Source of the DNA: an uncultured bacterium
Lineage (GTDB): Bacteria; Actinomycetota; Coriobacteriia; Coriobacteriales; Coriobacteriaceae
Direction of reading: 5' to 3'
DNA: 13,729 bases
Assembly (NCBI GenBank): GCA_905215505.1
Contig: CAJMPU010000033.1
Coordinates: forward strand, 1 to 13,729
How positions within the stretch are numbered: the stretch's first letter is position 1; each line of letters begins with the position of its first letter. This document shows, piece by piece, positions 6,634-12,738 of the stretch. The translations under genes and the position numbers were made by a program. A model generated the notes under the pieces. It was not told where the DNA came from, did not search any database, and was given only the letters and a program-made list of their open reading frames with translations.

Positions 6634-8139
6634 CTATTGGGGAAGCTCAATTTCGTCTTCCGACGGGATGCGGAAGTAGGTCTCGGTCCAGCCGGTGAGC
6701 TTGTGCTCGAGCTCGCGGGTGATGGCGCCATCGAGCATGCGCCAGGTCCAGTTGCCGCCCATGGTGGCGGGAGTGTTGATGCGCGCCTCGTTGCCCAGGT
6801 TGAGCAGGTCCTGCATGGTGTAGATGCAGGTATCGCTTACGCTGGCGGCGATGGCGCGGTTGAGTGCATCGGCCATGGGCTCGCCTGCCTGCTGGTGGGT
6901 GTACAGGGCCGCCTGCTCGCGCTGACGCGGGGTGGCCGTTCCCTCAAACCAACCGCGCGCCGTCTCGTTGTCGTGTGTGCCCACATAGGCGACGGTGTTG
7001 GCAATGTAGTTGTGCGGCAGGTAGTACGAGTTGGTGCCCTCAAAGGCGAACTGCAAGATCTTCATGCCGGGGAAGCCCGAGTTGTCGCGCATGTCGATGA
7101 CGCCGGGGGTGAGGAAGCCCAGGTCTTCGGCGATGATGGGCAGCGTGCCGAGCTTTTCCTCGAGCGTCTTGAAGAACTTGAGGCCGGGGCCCTGCGTCCA
7201 CGAACCGTAGGACGAATCGGGTGAGGAGAACGGCACCTCCCAATAGGCCTCGAAGCCGCGGAAGTGATCCAGGCGGATGACATCGTACATGTCGAGGGCG
7301 GCGCGGATACGGCCCTCCCACCAGGAGAAACCGTCGGCTTCCATGGCGTCCCAGTCGTAGATGGGATTGCCCCAGTACTGGCCGGTGGCCGAGAACTGGT
7401 CGGGCGGCGTGCCGGCGACACTCACAGGATTACCGGCGGCGTCGATCTTAAAGAGCTCGGGCGTGGCCCACATCTCGACGGAGTCGCGCGAGACATAGAT
7501 GGGCAGGTCGCCGATGATGAGGATATCGCGCTCGTTGGCATAGGCCTTGAGGCGGCTCCACTGACGATTGAAGAAGTACTGCGTCATCTGGTGGTAGAGC
7601 ATGCGCGCGGGATGGGCGGCGCAGACCTTGGCAGAAGCCTCGCCGCGGGTACGGAGCTCTGCGGGCCACTCCCAAAAGGCCTTGAGACCGCACTCCTCCT
7701 TGACGGTCATGAACTCGCAGTAGGGGATGAGCCAGTCTTCGTTTGCTTGGACAAAGTCGTCGAAGTCGGCCGGCTTGTCGGCGGCAAAGCGCTCGGCGGC
7801 GCGGTCGAGAATCTGACGACGGCCACCAAAGATGGCACCATAGTCGACATTGCTGGGGTCGGAGCCCAGGTACACGCCGTCGATATCGCACTGCTCCAGA
7901 TAGCCGGCCTCGATAAGCTCGGCAAAGTCGATGAAATTGGGGTTGCCCGCACGGGCCGAGAACGACTGATAGGGCGAGTCGCCATAGCTCGTTGTCGTAA
8001 GGGGGAGAATCTGCCAGTAATGTTGTTTGCACGAGGCGAGGAAATCGACAAAGTCATAGGCGTTCCAGCCAAAGCCGCCGATACCGTAAGGTCCGGGCAA
8101 TGACGAAACGGGCATCAGAACGCCGCTTGCACGCTCCAT
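6634..8139 (-). CDS. malQ: 4-alpha-glucanotransferase (amylomaltase, GH77)
   Basis: This 501-residue cytoplasmic enzyme transfers glucan segments between maltodextrins, releasing glucose and making longer chains for the phosphorylase. The catalytic triad is intact (numbers from the chosen start): nucleophile Asp 291 in VIRLDHFRG, acid/base Glu 338 in IIAEDLG, and stabilising Asp 390 in GTHDNETARG. The N-terminus ERASGVLMPVSSLPGPYGIG is the family hallmark, and SYGDSPYQS is the usual substrate-loop motif. I chose ATG at 8139 because family members start at MERASG and GGTGAG lies seven bases upstream. An in-frame ATG at 8211 would add 24 poorly conserved residues (METRDEP...). It is the compact bacterial form without the extra N-terminal domain of E. 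coli MalQ. It ends in TAG before a terminator, with glgP beyond. Confidence 0.93.
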   Translation of the reverse strand: MERASGVLMPVSSLPGPYGIGGFGWNAYDFVDFLASCKQHYWQILPLTTTSYGDSPYQSFSARAGNPNFIDFAELIEAGYLEQCDIDGVYLGSDPSNVDYGAIFGGRRQILDRAAERFAADKPADFDDFVQANEDWLIPYCEFMTVKEECGLKAFWEWPAELRTRGEASAKVCAAHPARMLYHQMTQYFFNRQWSRLKAYANERDILIIGDLPIYVSRDSVEMWATPELFKIDAAGNPVSVAGTPPDQFSATGQYWGNPIYDWDAMEADGFSWWEGRIRAALDMYDVIRLDHFRGFEAYWEVPFSSPDSSYGSWTQGPGLKFFKTLEEKLGTLPIIAEDLGFLTPGVIDMRDNSGFPGMKILQFAFEGTNSYYLPHNYIANTVAYVGTHDNETARGWFEGTATPRQREQAALYTHQQAGEPMADALNRAIAASVSDTCIYTMQDLLNLGNEARINTPATMGGNWTWRMLDGAITRELEHKLTGWTETYFRIPSEDEIELPQ

Positions 8140-8224
8140 GGATGCACTCACCGTCCTTTTGAATAAGGGGCTGCGCCGTAGATGGATAGACGGCTCGTCC
8201 CGAGTTTCCATTGCTATTGTCCCT

Positions 8225-8253
8225 ATTGTAGAACATGTTGTTTAAACATGTAT
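8225..8253 (-). promoter_or_regulatory. Possible malQ promoter with embedded palindrome
   Basis: On the - strand, TACAAT (complement of 8225-8230) is a good -10 box about 85 bases before the chosen malQ start. The -35 box at 17-bp spacing (ATACAT) is poor. The spacer holds the palindrome TGTTTAAACA (8239-8248) flanked by ACATGT on both sides (8233-8238, 8246-8251), a possible operator. A weak -35 overlapped by a palindrome would suit an activated or repressed promoter, but this is inference. Confidence 0.35.
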
Positions 8254-8301
8254 AGAGAGAATGAAAAAGTTGCCGACTTTCGGTGAATGGTAGTGCGCCA
8301 T

Positions 8302-8372
8302 AGACGATATGAGTTGAACATTGGGAGCTCCTCCCCTTGCGGCTCTTTTGTGGGTCGGGCGACAATGGTCGT
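8302..8372 (+). repeat. Left ~70-bp inverted repeat of the IS remnant
   Basis: Runs from AGACGATATGAG to GACAATGGTCGT and pairs with 9101-9170 in reverse complement. Similarity fades just outside (GCGCCAT on the left against GCACAAC on the right), which suggests that the true end lies at or slightly beyond 8302. Confidence 0.8.
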
Positions 8373-8442
8373 CGTCATTAAAGACCGGCTGCCAGCCAGG
8401 TTGCAACAATGCAAGAAGGGTTCACATTCAGTTGGCCGTTGA

Positions 8443-8720
8443 CACAAACAATCGCGCGAAGACCTCGTCTTCTTCGGTAAGTCCAGGCGCGGCAAGACGC
8501 GCATGGCAGTCGCCCTCACGATGCGCGCGGTCGCCGCGGACATGTCGGTCAGGTTCTGGCAGACCGCGCAGCTGGTTCTCGAGCTCGGCAACGCGAAGCG
8601 CAAGGGAACGCTGTCGAAACTGTTGAACGACGTGTCGCCCGCGAGGCTGCTCGTGCTCGACGAGTTCGTCTACGTCCCCTGCGACGTAGACGGTGCGAGG
8701 GTTCTCTACCAGGTCATTTC
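8443..8720 (+). pseudogene. istB: IstB-like ATP-binding protein fragment (IS21 family)
   Basis: About 92 codons are readable, with no proper start and no proper end. The frame reads EDLVFFGKSRRGKTRMAVAL, a Walker A of the form GxxxxGKT, then RFWQTAQLVLELGNAKRKGT, then Walker B LLVLDEFVYVPCDVDGARVL and LYQVIS. This is the central ATPase core of IstB, the helper of IS21 transposition. The first about 100 and last about 60 residues of a normal IstB of about 250 residues are gone. At about 8720 the sequence passes directly into the antisense IS110 fragment, and the open frame beyond is chance. The family call is firm; the fragment cannot be functional. No istA is present. Confidence 0.8.
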
Positions 8721-9098
8721 CGTCCATGTAGTGCTCGTAGGCCGCGGCGTCGTCGGGCTCGTCGAAGGAGAGGGACTCCGTCCAGTCCCAGTAGGCCCCC
8801 GTCCAGGCGCCCCTGCGCCTGCCGGCCGGCGTCGTCTCGTCGAAGACGAGGCCGTGGCGCAGCAGGAACTTCGACATCCGCTGCTTGGCGTGTTGCAGGT
8901 CGTCGCGCGCGTCCTCGAGGGCGCTCGTCGGGGACCCACACCTCGACGACGTTGCGGCGCGCCAGCATGCGTGCCAGCCACTCGGCGTCGCGGCGGTCGT
9001 TCTTGCGGCCGCGGTCGGCCGCGGGCCGGTGCATCTTCGGGACCGCCCCGACGACGCAGCCGAGGCCGAGGGCCCGCAGCGCGCGGCCGCGGTTGATG
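8721..9098 (-). pseudogene. IS110-family transposase fragment, frameshifted and truncated
   Basis: Read on the - strand, one frame gives GCVVGAVPKMHRPAADRGRK, then NDRRDAEWLARMLARRNVVE and VWVPDER. This includes the D-x-x-D motif of the DEDD (RuvC-like) domain of IS110 transposases. An extra base in a CCC run (complement of 8919-8921) shifts the frame. The next frame continues the same protein with LEDARDDLQHAKQRMSKFLL, RHGLVFDE, the GAWTGAYWDW region and AAYEHYMD. The first about 60 residues and the whole C-terminal half with the Ser-containing domain are absent. The transposase is dead. It abuts the IstB fragment at about 8720 and the right inverted repeat at about 9100. Confidence 0.78.
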
Positions 9099-9100
9099 GT

Positions 9101-9170
9101 ACGACCATTGTCGCCCGACCCACGAGAGAGCTGCAAGGGGAGAGGCCCCAATGTTCAACTCATATCGTCT
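9101..9170 (-). repeat. Right ~70-bp inverted repeat of the IS remnant
   Basis: Reverse complement of the left repeat at 8302-8372, with scattered substitutions and one single-base gap. After it, 9171-9360 holds no gene that I can recognise. Confidence 0.8.
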
Positions 9171-9340
9171 GTTGTGCCAGAGTCGCTCGGGAAAGCGCGA
9201 CCGACGCAGCGCGCTGTTTTCCAGTCACATCCAGTTCGGGTTGATTTCAGCATGCGATAAGAAACTGGATTTGAATTTCGACTCGAAAGATGGGCAATGC
9301 TGATGAGAAACGCTTGGAGTTCGGGATTGCGCGGCGTGAA

Positions 9341-9371
9341 GCGACCCTCTTCTTATCGAGTTCGTTACAAT
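9341..9371 (+). promoter_or_regulatory. Possible promoter of the DUF2975/HTH operon
   Basis: TACAAT at 9366-9371 is a good -10 box, 50 bases before the start codon. The best -35 candidate, GCGACC at 9341-9346, is weak and spaced 19 bp. Nothing better was seen in 9171-9420. Confidence 0.35.
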
Positions 9372-9420
9372 GTAGGAAAAACAGTAAGTAAGAAGACCTC
9401 TGATTGCTTTAGGAGGAGCT

Positions 9421-9960
9421 GTGGTGAATAGCGCCCAGAAGATCGATAAGTCCATCCAGAAGATGATGACTCTCGGAAGAAGGCTTGGGATTCTGTTTAC
9501 GGCGCTGTTTATAGCGGTGTGTTGCTGTTCGGTGGTGGTGGTTATTTCCATTGGGCTTATGGCTGCTCAAGGAAACCTATATGATCCATCAAAGACGGTT
9601 TCCGTAGTGGTTCCTTTGATGTATCTTCTGATTTCCGGAGGGGCCACATGGACCCTGCGGGGAATCAGCATGGACATGGCTCATGGCGAATCGCCCTTTA
9701 CCCTTTCGCATGCTCGAAGAATCTCGATTATCGGGTGGCTGTTTGTTGCAGCGGCAATAGGTGACCTCTTGTTTTCTCCGGGGTTTCTTTCGATAGTGAT
9801 TGGCCCCTTCGACTTGCTGGGGAACGCCTATTCGATGTTTGAAAACCTGGCCCTGCCCATAGATATTGGTGCTGTGCTGGGGGCCGTTTGCTGCTTCTCG
9901 ATTTCTGCGATATGGCGCTACGGAGCTCTGCTTCAAGACCAGACCGAGGATTTGGTGTGA
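9421..9960 (+). CDS. DUF2975-type four-helix membrane protein
   Basis: This small integral membrane protein of 179 residues has no known biochemical role. Four hydrophobic helices are visible at about 21-48, 58-78, 101-125 and 147-165. The conserved marks of DUF2975 proteins are there: a GESPFT motif at 89-94 in the loop after helix 2, and a terminal IWRYGALLQDQTEDLV segment. Two GTG codons compete as start (9421 and 9424). AGGAGG at 9411-9416 is four bases from the first and seven from the second, so the second may be the true start. The next gene, a small Cro/CI-type regulator, begins eight bases after the stop, the usual pairing for this family. In such pairs the membrane protein is suspected to affect the regulator, but I know of no proof. 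Codon use and GC are unlike the mal genes, which fits an accessory region. Confidence 0.75.
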   Translation: MVNSAQKIDKSIQKMMTLGRRLGILFTALFIAVCCCSVVVVISIGLMAAQGNLYDPSKTVSVVVPLMYLLISGGATWTLRGISMDMAHGESPFTLSHARRISIIGWLFVAAAIGDLLFSPGFLSIVIGPFDLLGNAYSMFENLALPIDIGAVLGAVCCFSISAIWRYGALLQDQTEDLV

Positions 9961-9968
9961 GGGGCGGC

Positions 9969-10298
9969 ATGGACTATCTGATTATTGAGCTTGAAAGCTT
10001 ATTGCTTCGACGCGGAAAGACGAGTACGGATATCATTCGGGCGACCGGGCACACACCGGCAAGTATCTCAAAAATACGAAATGGCAAGGTGAAGGCAATT
10101 AGGTTAAAGACATTGCTGGATATTTGCGTAGAGCTTGATTGCCAGCCTGGCGATCTTATTAAGCGCGTCAACGAAAGAGAACTTGAGGAACTGGCGACGC
10201 GGCGCGCCCGCAACGCGCTGAGCAGGGCGACCGCGACGGGTGATGACCCGGTCCTGGAGTCAGATCATGTTTACGTGGTCGATCTTAGAGACGACTGA
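9969..10298 (+). CDS. Small Cro/CI-type helix-turn-helix regulator (HTH_26-like)
   Basis: This predicted DNA-binding regulator has 109 residues. Residues about 5-66 form the compact helix-turn-helix of the family that accompanies DUF2975 proteins. Key features are the recognition-helix region TPASISKIRNGKVKAIRLKT and the ending LLDICVELDCQPGDLIKRV, where 'LxxICxxLxCQPGDL' is the family signature. The tail from 68 is charged and probably flexible. Start ATG 9969 was chosen over an upstream in-frame ATG (9888) lying inside the previous gene, because the family begins just before this helix and GAGGGG sits five bases upstream. The gene is eight bases after the membrane-protein gene and ends at a perfect terminator. 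Its targets are unknown; the peptide promoter about 200 bp downstream and its own operon are the natural candidates. Confidence 0.8.
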   Translation: MDYLIIELESLLLRRGKTSTDIIRATGHTPASISKIRNGKVKAIRLKTLLDICVELDCQPGDLIKRVNERELEELATRRARNALSRATATGDDPVLESDHVYVVDLRDD

Positions 10299-10329
10299 GG
10301 CTGGAGAATAAAAAAGTATTGAGCAGGTG

Positions 10330-10367
10330 CAGCCCGTGAAAACAACGGTTTTCACGGGCTGTTCATT
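10330..10367 (+). terminator. Rho-independent terminator of the DUF2975/HTH operon
   Basis: Arms CAGCCCGTGAAAAC (10330-10343) and GTTTTCACGGGCTG (10348-10361) pair perfectly over 14 bp around the loop AACG, followed by TTCATTC. It isolates the regulator operon from the peptide locus. Confidence 0.85.
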
Positions 10368-10481
10368 CAACGTCCTGCAGTGGCCTGTATTTCTCGCCGC
10401 GTCACTGGGGAACGAGAGAGTCATTTCCTGTGCTGGATGCAGGGGGGTGCTTACCTTGTGTAATATATAAATAAGCTTATA

Positions 10482-10510
10482 TTGAAATATGATACATATC
10501 GAATTAGAAT
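10482..10510 (+). promoter_or_regulatory. Strong sigma-70-like promoter of the peptide locus with operator-like palindrome in its spacer
   Basis: TTGAAA (10482-10487, five of six consensus) and TAGAAT (10505-10510, five of six) are separated by the ideal 17 bp in an AT-rich stretch unlike the surrounding DNA. The perfect inverted repeat ATATG-ATA-CATAT (10487-10499) lies almost wholly inside the spacer, where a bound repressor would block RNA polymerase. A further palindrome, ATAAGCTTAT (10471-10480), lies just upstream. The expected transcript start is near 10517, leaving a leader of about 30 bases before the first peptide. Confidence 0.6.
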
Positions 10511-10548
10511 AACATTATCAATTCGGTATGCAAGGAAAGGAGGGAGAG

Positions 10549-10668
10549 ATGGATTGGATTAACGAGCCGGAGGAAGGCGTTGCACCCGCGTGCGGCAACT
10601 GCTTCTTCTACGCGCACGGGGGATGCACGAAGAGGTGCCCCAATCAGTCCTGCACGTTCCGTTTCTAG
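10549..10668 (+). CDS. Five-cysteine 39-residue peptide 1, putative RiPP precursor
   Basis: This is a short gene with an unusually good ribosome binding site (AAGGAGG at 10537-10543, five bases before ATG). The 39-residue product has an acidic N-terminal part (MDWINEPEEGVAP) and a cysteine-rich part with Cys at 15, 18, 26, 30 and 35 (C-x2-C-x7-C-x3-C-x4-C), containing NCFFYAHG and ending CTFRF. The second peptide 46 bp downstream has identical length and Cys spacing. No signal peptide or double-Gly cleavage site is seen, so export would need the ABC transporter encoded next. The odd number of Cys and the maturase-like gene downstream suggest thioether or other radical-SAM modification (inference). 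I do not recognise a named family with certainty; the Clo7bot and CLI_3235 Cys-rich peptide groups are the closest in concept. A metal-binding mini-protein is the main alternative. Confidence 0.8.
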   Translation: MDWINEPEEGVAPACGNCFFYAHGGCTKRCPNQSCTFRF

Positions 10669-10677
10669 GGGGCAGAG

Positions 10678-10713
10678 ATGAACTGGCTTTCTACCGCGAA
10701 AGGAGGGGAATGA
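10678..10713 (+). other. Micro-ORF of 11 codons between the two peptides
   Basis: ATG at 10678 gives MNWLSTAKGGE and stops at 10711-10713, one base before the ATG of peptide 2. Its first residues (M-N-W) echo those of both peptides (M-D-W, M-E-W), and its start context (GGCAGAGATG) resembles that of peptide 1 (GGGAGAGATG). It could be the decayed start of a third copy or a coupling ORF that carries ribosomes to peptide 2, whose binding site lies inside it. It may also be chance. Confidence 0.3.
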
Positions 10714-10714
10714 A

Positions 10715-10834
10715 ATGGAATGGATTACCGAGCCGTCAGCCGGGGCTGAGCCCATGTGCAGCAATTGCTTCTTTTACGCGCACGGCAGCTGCAGCACCAA
10801 GTGTTCTTCACAGGAGTGCACTATCCGCTTTTAG
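10715..10834 (+). CDS. Five-cysteine 39-residue peptide 2, putative RiPP precursor
   Basis: This is a paralogue of the first peptide, also 39 residues, with all five Cys at the same positions (15, 18, 26, 30, 35). Shared elements are M-acidic-W-I-x-E-P at the start, Gly 10, Pro 13, the block NCFFYAHG (17-24) and the end C-T-x-R-F. The variable positions (for example EEGVAPACG against SAGAEPMCS, and CTKRCPNQS against CSTKCSSQE) lie around the Cys residues. AAAGGAGGGG (10699-10708) is the ribosome binding site, seven bases before ATG 10715. The final codons and the stop lie inside a perfect 14-bp hairpin. Such twin precursors are typical of RiPP loci where two related products are made by one maturase. 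The function (antimicrobial, signal or other) cannot be read from the sequence. Confidence 0.8.
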   Translation: MEWITEPSAGAEPMCSNCFFYAHGSCSTKCSSQECTIRF

Positions 10835-10862
10835 CGGATAGTGCACGCCGTACGGCGTGCAC
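10816..10862 (+). promoter_or_regulatory. Two overlapping, mutually exclusive hairpins at the end of peptide 2
   Basis: Stem 1: GTGCACTATCCGCT (10816-10829) pairs perfectly with 10833-10846 around a three-base loop and encloses the peptide-2 stop codon. Stem 2: 10841-10862 is a perfect 22-bp palindrome (GTGCACGCCGT/ACGGCGTGCAC). Both need GTGCAC at 10841-10846, so only one can form fully at a time. No T-tract follows either. The site lies between precursor genes and exporter, where it could stabilise the short precursor mRNA or limit read-through. Confidence 0.65.
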
Positions 10863-10999
10863 AGACTGTTCAAAGATATTTTGGCCAGCAGCGCCTGAGG
10901 GGCGATGTGGCATTGCAATATGGGGGGCGAACCGACGTTACCTATAACCCCGCACAATTGCCATGTCGTCCCTTTTTATTGACGGGGAGGATGTCGTCC

Positions 11000-11920
11000 A
11001 TGCGGGAAGTCCCAGTTGAATTGCGTGCCATATCCAAGAGATATGGCGGGTTTGAAGCGGTTAAATCAGTCTCGTTCTCTTTAATGGAAGGCGAGCTGTG
11101 TGCCCTCATTGGGGAGAATGGTGCCGGCAAGAGCACGTTAATTCGATTGATCACGGGGCTTTCGGAGCCATCGTCAGGAACGATCTCGATGTTTGGGCAA
11201 ACCGGGAGACGTGAAATACGGAGCTGCAGGGAAAGGCTGGGTTATATGCCCGACCTCAATGCTTCGTATCCTAATCTGACCGCGCGAGACAACTTGGTCG
11301 TTCGCTGTATTGAGTGGGGGCTTCCCACCGATCGTTCCATCGACGGTGTGTTATCAACCGTCGGTTTGGGGGAGGCCGGCGGGAAGAAAGTGAAGAACTT
11401 CTCAATGGGAATGAGGAGGCGTCTCGATCTGGCCATAGCGTTGCTGGGCGATCCGGAGCTGTTGATCCTGGACGAGCCGACAAACGGCCTGGATCCGATG
11501 GGGATAGTCGAAGTAAGAAAAATCCTTACGCATCTTAACAAAGATCAAGGTAAAACGATTCTCGTATCCAGCCACAATCTTGAGGAGATGCACAAGCTGG
11601 CAACTGATTACCTCTTCATAAGTCATGGTCGCCTCATTCGAAGGATGACCGCACCTCAGCTGGAAAAGTCATGCCGCGGTGGTTTCGTGTTGCATGTGGA
11701 CGATCTGGAGCGAACGAGATCGGTTCTCGGAGATGAGACCTCACATTCTTTTCTGCCGGACGGCAGCGTCCTTATGCGCTATGAGGAGAAAAAGGAAGGG
11801 CGGGGCATTGCAATCGAAGCGCTCTCGACCGCAGGTGTGAGGGTTGCGGAGGCGTATTCTCATAGGAAGAGCCTTGAGGAGTTTTATTCGGAGCTCATCG
11901 GTCGAGAGAGCGAGCTGTGA
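11000..11920 (+). CDS. ABC exporter ATP-binding protein (BcrA/lantibiotic-immunity-like)
   Basis: This 306-residue ATPase probably drives export of the matured peptides or self-immunity. Motifs (numbers from the chosen start): Walker A GENGAGKST at 38-46, a signature of FSMGM type at 134-138 in place of LSGGQ, Walker B LLILDEP at 154-160 with Glu 159, D-loop GLDP, and switch His 192 in VSSHNLEEM. The Q-loop reads GYMPD, without the usual Gln, as often seen in this exporter subgroup. The C-terminal about 90 residues form the extra domain typical of multidrug/bacteriocin ATPases. Start: an upstream in-frame ATG at 10841 would add 53 non-conserved residues, and ATG 10991 touches the binding site GGGGAGG (10984-10990). 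ATG 11000 lies nine bases after it and is preferred. The stop overlaps the next start by one base (TGATG), so an operon is clear. No peptidase domain is present. Confidence 0.85.
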   Translation: MREVPVELRAISKRYGGFEAVKSVSFSLMEGELCALIGENGAGKSTLIRLITGLSEPSSGTISMFGQTGRREIRSCRERLGYMPDLNASYPNLTARDNLVVRCIEWGLPTDRSIDGVLSTVGLGEAGGKKVKNFSMGMRRRLDLAIALLGDPELLILDEPTNGLDPMGIVEVRKILTHLNKDQGKTILVSSHNLEEMHKLATDYLFISHGRLIRRMTAPQLEKSCRGGFVLHVDDLERTRSVLGDETSHSFLPDGSVLMRYEEKKEGRGIAIEALSTAGVRVAEAYSHRKSLEEFYSELIGRESEL

Positions 11921-12738
11921 TGAAACGCGAGTTCATCTCAGCTTTTCGGAGCGAGGTATGGTTGCTCGCCAGGCACCCGGCGACCGCTCTGATGATTGCG
12001 CTTGCGGCTGTGCTGTATGTGGTTGCGGCTGCGACTTCGTCTGAGGTGCTGATCATGGTCGCCGGTGATGACCCGTATACGCTTGGAGGGGCTATAGGTT
12101 TTATTGGAAACCTAGTGGATGCAGGGGACGTTTTGGGCTCTGTTGCCCGGACGTCTTTTGCGTCTACAGTGGTCTGGATTCCGGTGACGATTCTCTACGC
12201 GGTTTACGCTACGTCGAGAGACTTTGAATCCGTGGCTTACGCCGTATCGAGATCGCGAGGGGTGTCGCAGGCGGCGATTGTGATCACGAAGCTGTTGGTG
12301 AACTGCACTCTGGTCGGTGCCGTGTATCTTCTTTCTACGACTGCGCTGTATTTAACCAAGATGGCCCAATGGGACGTTGGGGCCTCGTGCTCAGGGTTTG
12401 CCCAATTTGTATCGATTGCGCTGATGATCGCGCTGCTGCTCATTTCGATGTACGCCGCTACCTTCGCCCTGTATTTGCTCACGAGGAGTGTGGTGGCGAG
12501 CAGCGTCGTTGCAATAGCGGTTTCGACATTTGTGATGGTGTGGTTCCCAAGTACATACGGAAGCGGTCAGCCCAGCTTGCTGCTCATGCTCTCGCCCGTG
12601 TATTACCTGATGAACCTGTGTTCCCTGAGTATGCAGAATGTTGGTGTAATTCAGGTTTTGCTGTATGCGGGCGGCACTGTGCTTGTGTCGGTTGGAGTTG
12701 CGCTCGTCTCGCTATTTGTAAGGACGGCGGTTCGATGA
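11920..12738 (+). CDS. ABC-2 type permease 1 of the peptide exporter
   Basis: This 272-residue membrane protein is encoded directly after the ATPase and coupled to it by a TGATG overlap. The N-terminus is a short basic amphipathic segment (MKREFISAFRSEVW) followed by about six hydrophobic helices: near 21-45, 80-98, 122-147, 163-188, 192-210 and 240-265. This is the layout of ABC-2 permeases of the BcrB/lantibiotic-immunity kind. A large outside loop between helices 1 and 2 holds residues GDDPYTLGGAIGFIGN. The start was placed at ATG 11920 rather than the adjoining GTG 11917. Family is assigned from topology and context rather than a sharp motif. It and the next gene probably form a heterodimeric channel with an ATPase dimer. 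Confidence 0.75.
   Translation: MKREFISAFRSEVWLLARHPATALMIALAAVLYVVAAATSSEVLIMVAGDDPYTLGGAIGFIGNLVDAGDVLGSVARTSFASTVVWIPVTILYAVYATSRDFESVAYAVSRSRGVSQAAIVITKLLVNCTLVGAVYLLSTTALYLTKMAQWDVGASCSGFAQFVSIALMIALLLISMYAATFALYLLTRSVVASSVVAIAVSTFVMVWFPSTYGSGQPSLLLMLSPVYYLMNLCSLSMQNVGVIQVLLYAGGTVLVSVGVALVSLFVRTAVR

Larger units (their letters stand above)
8302..9170. mobile_element. Degenerate composite insertion-sequence remnant bounded by ~70-bp inverted repeats
   Basis: Left repeat 8302-8372 and right repeat 9101-9170 are near-identical inverted copies, starting AGACGATATGAGTTGAACAT outside and ending GACAATGGTCGT inside, with a few substitutions and one gap. The about 730 bp between them hold no intact gene, only a fragment of an IS21-type IstB on the + strand joined to a fragment of an IS110-type transposase on the - strand. 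I found no clear target-site duplication. Neither fragment is an obvious source of these ends, since IS110 elements normally lack long inverted repeats. The element separates the mal genes from a lower-GC accessory region. Confidence 0.7.

Noticed and set aside
8503..9096. + strand frame of 197 codons that begins as IstB
   Set aside because: Only the part up to about 8720 is IstB-like; the rest is the antisense of the IS110 fragment and has no meaning as protein.
10913..10948. Separate promoter for the ABC exporter (TTGCAA with TATAAC)
   Set aside because: The spacing between the two boxes is 24 bp, too long for a normal promoter. No better pair was found in 10863-10999.
12369..12734. Upstream extension of the second permease (122 extra codons)
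   Set aside because: It overlaps the first permease in another frame and lacks helices. The ATGA overlap at 12735 and the homology-like N-terminus favour the short form.
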